Part shown: piece after piece, positions 1 to 7,424 of the stretch
How positions within the stretch are numbered: the stretch's first letter is position 1
Layout: each line of letters opens with the position of its first letter
Assembly (NCBI GenBank): GCA_022712735.1
Contig: JAFLKA010000142.1
Location: 1 to 12,500, forward strand
Length of the DNA: 12,500 bases
DNA from: Marinosulfonomonas sp.
GTDB lineage: Bacteria; Pseudomonadota; Alphaproteobacteria; Rhodobacterales; Rhodobacteraceae
Direction: 5' to 3'
Program-made: the position numbers and the translations under genes
Notes under the pieces: model-generated
The model's input: the letters and a program-made list of their open reading frames with translations, nothing else
Told to the model about the DNA's origin: nothing
Databases searched by the model: none

Positions 1-789
1 ATAATCATCGGCAACGATGGTTACTCCGGCAATCCCTGGTTCAACAGGGCCGCCACGCTGACGGTCCATCGTGTGGGACAAGCGGGCATTGCCCACGTCT
101 ACCCAGTGGCGGTAATCTCCTGAGGTCGCAATGGCGGCGTCCTGAAGCTCGAGCAAGGAAAGCGGCAGGCGATTATCATAATCAGGCTTCTCGATGGCGA
201 CAGTCCAGGGCAAACCATCGGCCTGCCTGCCTTTGCAGCGCAATTCCCCATCCAGACCCACCAAGGCCGATGGAATCTCATGGTCTTCACAAACCTGCAT
301 CATCCGGTCCACACCATAGCCTTTGGCAATGCCTGACAGATCAATGGCCATCGGGGCACGTTTGCGGGCGCGAAGTGCCACTTCATCAAGCTCCAGAGTA
401 TCTTGGGCGGGTTGGCGATTGCGGCCCAGATTGGCGCGGATGGCATCCACATCCGGGTCGGCAGCGTTGAATCCCCAAGCGACCACCAAATCCCCCAGAC
501 CAATGTCAAAGGCCCCGTCAGATGCTTGCCCGATGTCCAGCCCCCGTTTCAGCACTTCCATCAATTCGGTCGGAACATCGACCCAATGCCCAACGGGTGC
601 TGCGTTCAGGCGCATCAGGTCGCTTTCGGGCTTCCAGGTGGACATTTGGGCGTCTACCTGAGCCAACGCAAGGGCAAGTGCCGCTTCCAGCCCTGCGATG
701 TCAGTTCCGTTCGGAACACCAAGATCGGCGCTCCAGCGGGTTCCCATCACTGGTCCACCCAGTTTGATGTGGGTCAGATCAGTAGACAT
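1..789 (-). CDS. apbE: FAD:protein FMN transferase, ApbE family (C-terminus cut by window edge)
   Basis: ApbE enzymes use FAD to attach FMN covalently to a Thr/Ser of a target protein, with Mg2+. The 263 visible residues carry the family landmarks: PVMGTRWS near residue 15, QMSTWKPESDLMRLN near 50, SDGAFDIGLGDLVVAWGF near 95, the signature DLSGIAKGYGVD near 150, VGLDGEL, then ATSGDYRHW and SHTMD near 240. Family members are roughly 300-350 residues, so 40 or more C-terminal residues, including the last metal-binding motif, lie outside. The start overlaps the upstream reductase gene by 11 bases, implying coupled translation. An ATG nine bases further up (798) is an equal alternative, because an AGGAAGG ribosome site fits either. 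An in-frame TGA five codons above 798 rules out any longer N-terminus, so there is no signal peptide or lipobox, unlike most periplasmic ApbE proteins. The probable substrate is the DUF2271 protein of the same operon. Confidence 0.93.
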   Translation of the reverse strand, partial: MSTDLTHIKLGGPVMGTRWSADLGVPNGTDIAGLEAALALALAQVDAQMSTWKPESDLMRLNAAPVGHWVDVPTELMEVLKRGLDIGQASDGAFDIGLGDLVVAWGFNAADPDVDAIRANLGRNRQPAQDTLELDEVALRARKRAPMAIDLSGIAKGYGVDRMMQVCEDHEIPSALVGLDGELRCKGRQADGLPWTVAIEKPDYDNRLPLSLLELQDAAIATSGDYRHWVDVGNARLSHTMDRQRGGPVEPGIAGVTIVADDY

Positions 790-2989
790 CTTCGACATAC
801 CTTCCTTGCGCTTTCAGATATGCCGGCTCCAGCCCATGCGGTAGCAGAATGTCGTCGAGTGATTTGGCCACACCTGCGGCCATGTCGCGTCCGCCACAGA
901 CCAGAATCTGTGCGCCATCCTTGATCAGGGCGGTGATCCGCGCTGCATCACGCCGCAACAGGTCCTGAACGTAAGCGCGCTCTTGTTCGCGTGAACAGGC
1001 CAGATTGACCGCGCTCAGATACTTGGCCGACTGCCATTCCAACATTTCCGTGTCGTAGAGAAAGTCAGGTTTTGCGTGGCGAACCCCGAAATAGAGATGC
1101 ATCGGGCGCTGGCTTGTATTGGCGCGCACAAAGCCCGCCAGCGGGCCAATGCCGGTGCCCGCCCCGATCAGGATCACCGGCTTGTGGCCCTTTGAGGGGC
1201 GAAACTCCGGGTTGGGGCGAATGAAGCCTTCGATGCTGTCGCCGACCTCCATCGCCATCAATTGACCAGAACACAACCCGTTGGGATGTTTCTTGACGCA
1301 AATCTCGACCCAGCCGTCGCGGCTGCTGCTGGCCAGCGAATAATGCCGCGCCACATCCGAACCTTCCGGCAAAATTCCCAACAGGTCTCCTGCCTCAAAT
1401 CGCTTCCAGCCACGTCCCATAAGGCGCTCCAGAATACTGGATTGTGGCAAGGCAAAGCGCAGAATGGCGATGGGGGCCTGAACCTCTTGTCCATAGTCGC
1501 GGCGCGAGATCAGGGTCAGATGGTGGCTGCGAGGCCTGAGAGGGTCATGCACCAGATCCAGATCGTGGCCAAGCGCCGCCCCAAGGGCCTGACCCCAGCG
1601 GGCAAAATCCTGTGGTGACTGGCGGTCAACCGTGTCCAGCGGGATCAGCTGTTGCCAGCCCTTGTCCCGCGTCGCGGCAACCACATCCTTGGCAAAGCCA
1701 CAAAAAGCCGGAAACTGATGGTCTCCAAAGCCGAGAACGGAAAGTTTAGCGGCTGGTGGGGTTTTTTGACCGTTCAGCTTATCCAGAAAGCCCGAAGCCG
1801 AGGCCGGTGCAACCCCGTCGCCATAGGTGGCTGCCAGCACGATGATCTGTTTGGCCTGTTTGTATTTGGCCGGATCAAACCGCGACATCGGCCCGGAATG
1901 CACCGAATGACCTGCCGCCATCAGCGCCTTTTGCAGTGTCGCGGCAAAGCCCCAGCTGCTGCCACCTTCAGACCCGACAAGGATCACCGTGTCGGCCCGC
2001 GGCGCTGCAACACCTTTGGGCATGCGCGGCCGCGAACGGCGGGCAGCCCACCAGAGGATCACGCCCGTAACAACCAGAACCGGCACGCCCAGGACCATCA
2101 ACCCCATGACAAGGCCAAGAGCCCAGGCCCCCTGGCCGGTATGCAGCATGTAGATGGTTTCGTTCAGGCGTTGCCACGGTCCTGCATCCTGCCATACCAG
2201 CAGCGTTCCTGTGCCCTGATCGACATAGCCTTCGCCTTCATCGGTTTGCAATGTGAACACATCCGTTGGATCGCCCGCATAGGGAAAGGTTAGTTCCCTT
2301 AGCTGCGATATCGGAGTTTGAGCCAATGTAGAAATCTCGGCCACAGGATACTCCATTTCTCCGCTGACGTCCCGCGGGAAGGCCGGTGTGCCGTTTTCCT
2401 GAGGCAGAATCTCAAATGTATCCAATGCCATGACCAGCGCCGTTGCAGAAGCCAGTATCAGCCCCGCTGCGCTGAGCCGGCTTATCTCGACATGTAGTCG
2501 GCCTGCGAGCGGGCCACGCGTGCGCGCAAAAAAATGCCGCCAGCCGCCCATCCTGCGTGCCACTAGAAATAGCCCGGATACACTCAAAACCAGGATCGAC
2601 AGCGCCCCTGCCGCCGTAGCCAACCGCCCGCCGTCGCCGAGCAACAATGAACGGTGCAGATTGGTCAGCCAACGCACTGTTACACTTCGCTCATGGGGCG
2701 CGACCCCTGTCCCGGTTGCGGGGTCAATCACAACCGCTCCGGCCACGTCATCGGCAAAGTAAAACGCGGTGATCTTACCCGAAGGGGCGCGTCTGATTTG
2801 TTCAACACCGGGGTAGTTGTCTGCTATCCGCTCGGCCAGCTGCGCCACGCTCAATGCGGGCTCAGACTGGGCTGGGGTGTTCAGCTTTTCCCAGGCAGGA
2901 ATGACCGAAAGGGTCACGCCGCTAATTGAAATCACCAGAACCAGAACGGTCGCAAGCAGACCGGCGTATTTATGCAGGGCACGTAGCAT
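779..2989 (-). CDS. PepSY membrane domain-flavodoxin-NAD(P)H/FAD reductase fusion
   Basis: A 736-residue inner-membrane oxidoreductase predicted to take electrons from cytoplasmic NAD(P)H through FAD and FMN and pass them across the membrane. Order: transmembrane helix at about 8-30; PepSY-type periplasmic part to about 115; helices near 124-144, 171-190 and 290-316; flavodoxin domain from about 333 (VILVGSEGGSSWG); FAD-binding RHYS at 548; nucleotide-binding GAGTGIGPL at 609; VCGGRDM near 697; C-terminal GRYVEDVY as in sulfite and cytochrome P450 reductases. His 6, 112, 166 and 283 sit in or beside the helices and are candidate heme ligands, as in PepSY_TM proteins. The start is chosen at the second Met: AAAGGA lies 8 bases before it, but directly touches the first ATG (2998), which would add three residues. 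It follows the DUF2271 gene closely and overlaps apbE. Often annotated as sulfite reductase flavoprotein; relatives include ferrisiderophore reductases, so iron reduction is one possible role. The acceptor is not evident. Confidence 0.92.
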   Translation of the reverse strand: MLRALHKYAGLLATVLVLVISISGVTLSVIPAWEKLNTPAQSEPALSVAQLAERIADNYPGVEQIRRAPSGKITAFYFADDVAGAVVIDPATGTGVAPHERSVTVRWLTNLHRSLLLGDGGRLATAAGALSILVLSVSGLFLVARRMGGWRHFFARTRGPLAGRLHVEISRLSAAGLILASATALVMALDTFEILPQENGTPAFPRDVSGEMEYPVAEISTLAQTPISQLRELTFPYAGDPTDVFTLQTDEGEGYVDQGTGTLLVWQDAGPWQRLNETIYMLHTGQGAWALGLVMGLMVLGVPVLVVTGVILWWAARRSRPRMPKGVAAPRADTVILVGSEGGSSWGFAATLQKALMAAGHSVHSGPMSRFDPAKYKQAKQIIVLAATYGDGVAPASASGFLDKLNGQKTPPAAKLSVLGFGDHQFPAFCGFAKDVVAATRDKGWQQLIPLDTVDRQSPQDFARWGQALGAALGHDLDLVHDPLRPRSHHLTLISRRDYGQEVQAPIAILRFALPQSSILERLMGRGWKRFEAGDLLGILPEGSDVARHYSLASSSRDGWVEICVKKHPNGLCSGQLMAMEVGDSIEGFIRPNPEFRPSKGHKPVILIGAGTGIGPLAGFVRANTSQRPMHLYFGVRHAKPDFLYDTEMLEWQSAKYLSAVNLACSREQERAYVQDLLRRDAARITALIKDGAQILVCGGRDMAAGVAKSLDDILLPHGLEPAYLKAQGRYVEDVY

Positions 2990-3019
2990 ATTGGGCATCC
3001 TTTGAAAGACGTTCAGGCC

Positions 3020-3487
3020 TTACTGAAAGGTGAAACTGTCGACATAGCGCCGCCCGCTCACCGGCTTTCCGGCATTGGCACTGGTCAATGGCACAACTAC
3101 GTCCGACGGGCTGTCGCGCATATCTTCAGCCGATGCGTCGATCCGCAATTCATAGCCTGCGTCAAACAATGCGTCTGACAGATCCAGTGTGATCTTGAGC
3201 GTGCGACCCGCCCCGACGCTGGCACCGGTGATGCCGCTGATTTGGGCAGGATCACCGCCGGTGGCCCGATACCAGTCAGACAAATGTTTGTAATACTTCG
3301 ATTTGCCGCCAGCCATCCACAGCGTGCCTTTGTAGGTGCCACTGGTATCTGTCACATAAATCGCAAGATACGCTCCATCGCCGCCGTAGTTCTTGAGCTG
3401 GGTGGTGAATGTGACGGGTTTGGCCATAACCGCACCCGGAAGGGCGATTGCGACGCTCAGGGCCAGTGCGGACAAGGTGGATTTCAT
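3020..3487 (-). CDS. DUF2271 periplasmic protein, candidate flavinylated electron carrier
   Basis: A 155-residue exported protein. Residues 1-22 are a Sec signal peptide (Lys, hydrophobic run, AVMA then K), leaving a mature chain of about 133. The pattern AYLAIYVTDTSGTYKGTLW, then KSKYYKHLSDWYRA, then ISGITGAS, then an AGYELRIDASAED strand, matches the DUF2271 family. TGAS at 87-90 resembles the [ST]GA[TS] sequence in which ApbE modifies the last residue (Ser90 here), as in NqrC and RnfG. Residency beside apbE and a flavin reductase fits, so I infer a covalent FMN carrier in the periplasm; this is not proven. A ribosome site GGAG lies 8 bases before the ATG. It is first in its operon (21 bases to the reductase stop-start gap), behind a promoter carrying repeated putative regulator boxes. 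It has no cysteines and no heme-binding CxxCH. Confidence 0.9.
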   Translation of the reverse strand: MKSTLSALALSVAIALPGAVMAKPVTFTTQLKNYGGDGAYLAIYVTDTSGTYKGTLWMAGGKSKYYKHLSDWYRATGGDPAQISGITGASVGAGRTLKITLDLSDALFDAGYELRIDASAEDMRDSPSDVVVPLTSANAGKPVSGRRYVDSFTFQ

Positions 3488-3517
3488 TGCTCAATCTCCA
3501 AAGTTTGTTTTCTATGA

Positions 3518-3589
3518 ATTATCTAACAACACTGCCTGACCGCTGCCTGACGATGAGTGCGAAACTGCTTCAGGTTTCTGTCAGGTTTG
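3518..3589 (-). promoter_or_regulatory. Promoter of the DUF2271-reductase-apbE operon with two regulator boxes
   Basis: On the minus strand TCAGGC-N5-TCAGGC (3550 down to 3534) has an 11-base period. It is followed after 8-10 bases by TAGATAAT (3525-3518), containing the -10-like GATAAT, then 30 bases to the DUF2271 start codon. On the plus strand a second box, TCAGGT-N5-TCAGGT (within 3565-3589), lies behind it in opposite orientation. No good -35 hexamer is seen, as expected where an OmpR/PmrA-type activator occupies that position. The 25-base upstream box matches one before the response regulator gene at 22 of 25 positions. Confidence 0.6.
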
Positions 3590-3604
3590 ATCTTGTGAGT
3601 AGAT

Positions 3605-3642
3605 GAAAAATGGCCCCGCTTTTGGTGATTGAAAGCGGAGCC
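3605..3642 (-). terminator. Intrinsic terminator of the PepSY-cytochrome b operon
   Basis: Read on the minus strand, GGCTCCGCTTT pairs with AAAGCGGGGCC (11 pairs, one G-U) around a loop of about 9 bases, followed by ATTTTTC. It begins about 20 bases after the cytochrome b stop codon, so the two minus-strand blocks are probably separate transcripts. Confidence 0.85.
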
Positions 3643-3662
3643 AGGGGGGGACGTTCAAGGCG

Positions 3663-4277
3663 TCAGGATTGGTCGTCAGGACCAGGAGCCGGTTTGTTAC
3701 CAGTGATCATTGCCAAGGCCAGCTTTTCCTTGTGCCGGGTGCTGGCATAAATCACTCCTGCCACATGCAGGACAATCAGCAGCAACAACAGGTTGGCCAG
3801 AACCTCGTGGACCTCTTCCAGTGCGTCGTCATCATGATCATCCCGACGATGATCTTCGCCCCCGTCCGAGTCGGCGTATGCCGGGGCCACTATCGTAGAC
3901 ATTGCAGGCAACATCGCCCTGCGCTCCGGTTCACCCAGCATCCAGCCGGTAACCCCGGTGGCCGTGGTCGTGGATAACAACGCCACCACCATCAGAGCCC
4001 CCAACGGGTTATGCCCAATATAACGTTTTTCCCGACGGTGCAGCACATCCTTCGAATAGGAGATCGCGTCACCCACGCTGGGGACAAATTGACTGAACCG
4101 CGCGTATCTGGACCCGATCAGGCCCCAGATCAACCGGAAACCGATCAGCCCAAGTGCGATGTAGCCGACCCATTCATGCCAGGCCTCAATCTCTTCGGCT
4201 GTCAACCATGCGGCGGCAATGGTAGCCACGAGACCCCAGTGAAACACGCGAACTGCCGGATCCCATACGCGTATCAT
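3663..4277 (-). CDS. Cytochrome b561-type diheme membrane protein
   Basis: A 204-residue membrane cytochrome of the cytochrome b/b6 (Ni-hydrogenase cytb-like) family, which passes electrons between the quinone pool or a membrane reductase and a partner. The opening VWDPAVRVFHWGL is characteristic. Four hydrophobic segments lie near 12-25, 36-54, 92-112 and 158-177. Candidate heme ligands are His13, His34 (WHEWVG), His157 (VHEVLAN) and His171 (LHVAGV). Between helices 3 and 4, residues 136-152 form a loop of almost only Asp, Glu, His and Arg (DSDGGEDHRRDDHDDD), not a normal feature of the family and possibly metal-binding. The gene starts inside the stop of the PepSY gene (ATGA overlap), so the two are co-translated and their products likely work together. 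A terminator follows. The electron partner cannot be read from sequence. Confidence 0.92.
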   Translation of the reverse strand: MIRVWDPAVRVFHWGLVATIAAAWLTAEEIEAWHEWVGYIALGLIGFRLIWGLIGSRYARFSQFVPSVGDAISYSKDVLHRREKRYIGHNPLGALMVVALLSTTTATGVTGWMLGEPERRAMLPAMSTIVAPAYADSDGGEDHRRDDHDDDALEEVHEVLANLLLLLIVLHVAGVIYASTRHKEKLALAMITGNKPAPGPDDQS

Positions 4278-4672
4278 TCAACAATGACCTTTGGTGGGCT
4301 ACCAGGTGTGAACAGGCCATTATCCGGCGGGTTCACAGGTGTGATCTCGGTTGTGCCATTGCGGTTCTGGCGCTTGTGGCCGCGATCATCGTCATCATCG
4401 TCTTCATACTCAAACTCAACGATTGCCAGGGTCTCAGGGTCAACCTTGACCTCTATCTCGCGACCGGACTGATCGTGGCCTTTGATCTCGTAACAGCCGT
4501 CATCAATCTTAACGCGCCGTACGCTCCAGCCTTGCTCGGCGGCCATGGAGCGGACAGCGTCACGTGTTTGCCATTTTGACATCGGTACAAAACAATCATC
4601 GTCATCTGCCCAGACCAGAGTGCCGACGGATACAACCGCCAGAGCGCTCATCAACAACAGGGGCTTTTTCAT
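4274..4672 (-). CDS. Small periplasmic PepSY-domain protein with poly-Asp tracts
   Basis: A 132-residue secreted protein. Residues 1-22 form a signal peptide ending VWA, directly followed by DDDD. The core (about 30-90) has the PepSY pattern: TRDAVRSMAAEQGWSVRRVKIDDGCYEIKGHDQSGREIEVKVDPETLAIV. Cys27 and Cys60 could form a disulfide in the periplasm. After the domain comes EYEDDDDDDRGHKRQ (six Asp in a row at 91-96), then a proline-rich tail of about 30 residues with no visible domain. Ribosome site GGGAG is 7 bases before the ATG. It is first in a two-gene operon with cytochrome b and divergent from the two-component genes. PepSY proteins beside cytochrome b are common in Proteobacteria, but a molecular role is not established; a metal-sensing or electron-transfer accessory role is inference from the acidic clusters. 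Confidence 0.88.
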   Translation of the reverse strand: MKKPLLLMSALAVVSVGTLVWADDDDCFVPMSKWQTRDAVRSMAAEQGWSVRRVKIDDGCYEIKGHDQSGREIEVKVDPETLAIVEFEYEDDDDDDRGHKRQNRNGTTEITPVNPPDNGLFTPGSPPKVIVE

Positions 4673-4750
4673 TTTTCTTCTCCCGATTTGGGTTATCTCA
4701 TCTCTTTATGACGCCCGATACTGACGCCAACCTTAAGGGGATTCCTCTTT

Positions 4751-4786
4751 CTGCTTCAGGTGGCTGTCAGCTTTGTGCAATATAAC
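4751..4786 (+). promoter_or_regulatory. Autoregulatory promoter of the two-component operon
   Basis: TCAGGT-N5-TCAGCT with an 11-base period lies within 4751-4775, followed after 8 bases by TATAAC (4781-4786), a good -10. The response regulator ATG is 38 bases further on. The box matches the one at 3565-3589 at 22 of 25 positions, too high for chance in two regulatory gaps about 1.2 kb apart. The divergent PepSY gene may be driven from the same gap; GATAAC-like sequence near 4693-4700 is only a weak candidate for its -10. Confidence 0.65.
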
Positions 4787-4823
4787 GGGGCTAATCTGAC
4801 AAGCAGGACATGGGACGACCAAC

Positions 4824-5486
4824 ATGCGGGTGCTATTGATCGAAGATGACACGGTTCTGGGCGCTGCGGTGCGTGACCAGATCCGGGCCGAAGGCCATTC
4901 GGTTGACTGGGTCATCCGTCTGGACGAAGCCCGTGAATACCTGACCAGCGCATCTTATGGTCTTTTATTGCTGGACCTGATGTTGCCCGATGGCCGGGGA
5001 CTGTCGCTTCTTGGCGAATTACGTAAACGCGGCGATGTCACCCCGGTGATCATCCTGACCGCGCTGGACCAGATTAGCGACCGGATTGCAGGACTGAATG
5101 CAGGGGCGGACGACTATATGGTCAAACCCTTCGACCTGGCTGAACTTTCGGCACGGCTGGCAGCCGTAGCCCGCCGTTATTCCGGCAATCCGAACCCGCT
5201 GGTCACAATTGGCAGCCTCGAAATTGACCTGGCCGCAAAATCTGTCCGGCGCGACGGCAGGCTGGTGCCGCTGACCGCGCGCGAATGGGTTCTGTTCGAA
5301 GGCTTTGTGCAACATCCCGGTCAAATCCTGTCCAAGGCACAGTTGGAAGAGCGGCTTTACGCCTTTGACACCGAAGTCGAGAGCAACACAATCGAGGTGC
5401 ATATCAGCCGCCTTCGCAAAAAGCTGGACAAGGGCGCCATTGAAACGGTGCGCGGCCTTGGCTATCGGTTGGGAGGCGCGTCTTGA
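4824..5486 (+). CDS. OmpR/PmrA-family response regulator
   Basis: A 220-residue DNA-binding regulator activated by phosphorylation. The receiver domain (1-115) has acidic pocket Asp8/Asp9, phosphoacceptor Asp51 in LLLDLMLPDGRG, Thr79 in ILTALD, and Lys101 in MVKPFDLAEL. The C-terminal winged helix (about 125-217) has PLTAREWVLFEGFVQHPGQILSK, the recognition helix SNTIEVHISRLRKKL, and the wing ETVRGLGYRL. The subfamily resembles QseB/PmrA/TctD, which typically bind direct repeats 11 bases apart; such repeats occur here upstream of this gene and of the DUF2271 operon. GGGACG lies about 8 bases ahead of the ATG. It overlaps the kinase gene by four bases (TTGA), so the pair is translationally coupled. 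Direct regulation of the neighbouring redox genes is inferred from position and the shared sites. Confidence 0.95.
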   Translation: MRVLLIEDDTVLGAAVRDQIRAEGHSVDWVIRLDEAREYLTSASYGLLLLDLMLPDGRGLSLLGELRKRGDVTPVIILTALDQISDRIAGLNAGADDYMVKPFDLAELSARLAAVARRYSGNPNPLVTIGSLEIDLAAKSVRRDGRLVPLTAREWVLFEGFVQHPGQILSKAQLEERLYAFDTEVESNTIEVHISRLRKKLDKGAIETVRGLGYRLGGAS

Positions 5487-6820
5487 GCCTGCGCTTGCCA
5501 AAATCCCTGCATGGGCGTTTGGCGCTGTCTGTCGGGATAGGTGTGGCAGCGTTATGGGTCATCACCGCCCTGATCACCGCCACAATCATTCGCCATGAAA
5601 TCAACGAGGTTTTTGACAGTGCGCTGGAAGAAACCGGGCAACGCATTCTGCCTCTTGCCATCAAGGAGTTTCTTGAGCGTGAAGATGATGGCACTGAACA
5701 GCTGATTACGACTCTTCGCGAGCACGATGAGTTTCTGACATATGTGGTGCGCGACGCCTCCGGGCGAGTTCTGCTGCGGTCCCATGACGCCGATCTGGAT
5801 GATTTTCCACCGATCAAGAACACCGGATTTATGGAAACCTCTACGCATCGGATTTATTATGATGCTGCCCTTGGCGGAGATTTTAGCATCGCCATCGCCG
5901 AGCCGCTGGATCACCGTAGTGAAGTTTCTCGGGAAACTTTTTTGGCATTGGGGTTTCCACTGCTTTTTCTCCTGCCGTTGATGCTGGCGGGAATATGGAT
6001 TCTGGTGAGCCTCATGTTGCGCCCCTTGCGTGGGTTTGCGATCGAGGTCGCCACGCGGGACGGCCAGAACCTAGCACAAGTGAATGTGGGAGGATTGCCC
6101 GCTGAAATTGCGCCTGTTGGCGAAGCAGTGAACCTGCTTCTGGACCGCCTTCAGCGCACGCTGGACGCGGAACGCAGCTTTGCCGCCAATGCGGCGCATG
6201 AGTTGCGAACCCCGGTTGCCGCAGCTCTGGCACAAACGCAGCGCCTGTTAGTAGAAACAGACGAGGACACCACCACATGCCAGCGCGCCAAGGACATCGA
6301 GGCGTCTCTGAAACGATTGACCCGTCTTTCGGAAAAGCTGATGCAGATGGCACGGGCGGAAGGTGCGAACCTGTGCGCACAAACCCCGCATGATCTTTCG
6401 CTGGTGCTGCGGATGGTTACGGAAGATCTGAGCAATGCAGACGTTGGCCAAAGATTGAATTTGGAGGTGCCAGACAATCCTGTAATGTCAAATATTGATC
6501 CCGACGCCTTTGCCATTCTCGCCCGTAACCTACTGGAAAACGCGCTGCACCACGGCGAATCTGGCGGTCCAGTCAGCGTTTCCCTGATGCCCGATGGCAC
6601 TCTTCGCGTTGCAAACAAGGGCCCTGTCGTTCCGCCAGAGGTGCTTGGTGAACTGACACAACGATTTGCCCGAGGCCAAACCCCGGCCAAGGGGAGCGGC
6701 CTTGGCCTGGCGATTGTACAGACAATTGCTCAGGGGATCGGGGCAAAGCTGGAAATTCTCTCACCGGCGACGAACTGCAAGGATGGTTTTGAGGTGATGG
6801 TTCATCCAAACGATTCCTGA
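5483..6820 (+). CDS. Membrane sensor histidine kinase, QseC/TctE-like
   Basis: A 445-residue kinase that should phosphorylate the preceding regulator. It starts at TTG, with GGGAGG 6 bases upstream. Helices at about 14-35 and 152-176 bracket a periplasmic sensor of about 115 residues with no heme or metal motif that I recognise. A HAMP-like linker follows (177-228). The dimerisation helix carries AAHELRTPVAA with the phosphorylated His239. The ATP-binding part shows RNLLENALHHG (N box, about 348-358) and GSGLGLAIVQ (G2 box, 404-413). The G1 box is degenerate: VANKGPVVP near 376-384 in place of DxGxG, a variant also known in some QseC/TctE relatives and not necessarily inactivating. The stimulus is unknown; context suggests a periplasmic redox or metal signal. 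Confidence 0.94.
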   Translation: MSLRLPKSLHGRLALSVGIGVAALWVITALITATIIRHEINEVFDSALEETGQRILPLAIKEFLEREDDGTEQLITTLREHDEFLTYVVRDASGRVLLRSHDADLDDFPPIKNTGFMETSTHRIYYDAALGGDFSIAIAEPLDHRSEVSRETFLALGFPLLFLLPLMLAGIWILVSLMLRPLRGFAIEVATRDGQNLAQVNVGGLPAEIAPVGEAVNLLLDRLQRTLDAERSFAANAAHELRTPVAAALAQTQRLLVETDEDTTTCQRAKDIEASLKRLTRLSEKLMQMARAEGANLCAQTPHDLSLVLRMVTEDLSNADVGQRLNLEVPDNPVMSNIDPDAFAILARNLLENALHHGESGGPVSVSLMPDGTLRVANKGPVVPPEVLGELTQRFARGQTPAKGSGLGLAIVQTIAQGIGAKLEILSPATNCKDGFEVMVHPNDS

Positions 6821-7424
6821 AGGCCCGCGCGGCCCGTCTAAAAAACGCCAGAGCATGACTTAAAGAATCTCCGGATTCGATCCGAAATCCAGCTCGTGAT
6901 GCCAGATAGGCGATAACTTTCCGTGTGGTGAAAAACTATCTTTCTCCTTGGCTGATTACCTGGTTTCACCTTTGGTTCTCTGAAATTCACGAACCGTGGC
7001 TCACACTCTGTGCAAACTCGTCGTTATGGACAAGATTGAACGATTTGGGCATGCCCGCGCGACCCGGTACAGAGTCGCCTACTGACACTCAATGCTTCGT
7101 CGGTTTGGGAGTCAGTGGGTGCATTGGATTGGTGTGGTCGAGATTTTGTAGCAGTGATCATACGTCTCCAGAGAAGCCGTCTCGCCCTATGAATGTCGGA
7201 GAAATTCTGGGCAACTTCTGGGAAATCCGCACCGGCACTACCAGTGCGTAGGGGATGAAAATCGCTGAAATTGAGAGCGGTAACAGACAAAGTTCCGCGC
7301 GTGGACCGTGTTTTTACAAATCAGCCCCTAGCACCACCTACGAGACGTCAAATTTGCTCGAACATCAGTAAATGGAACTTTGCAATCTGATGTCACTACG
7401 CCAAGTACAATTCCCGAGAACCGC

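Noticed and set aside
1652..2293. 213-codon plus-strand frame
   Set aside because: Antisense shadow of the reductase gene; rich in His, Arg, Pro and Gln with no domain.
4690..4740. Two GCGTCA copies upstream of the PepSY gene as a further regulator box
   Set aside because: They are 13 bases apart, not 11, and only partly match TCAGGY; too weak to call.
6822..6834. GGCC-CGCGC-GGCC after the kinase gene as a terminator
   Set aside because: Only a 4-bp stem and no proper T run on the plus strand.
6872..6884. CGGATTCGATCCG, resembling a tRNA T-arm
   Set aside because: No acceptor stem, anticodon arm or CCA end can be assembled around it; a tRNA remnant or attachment site cannot be supported.
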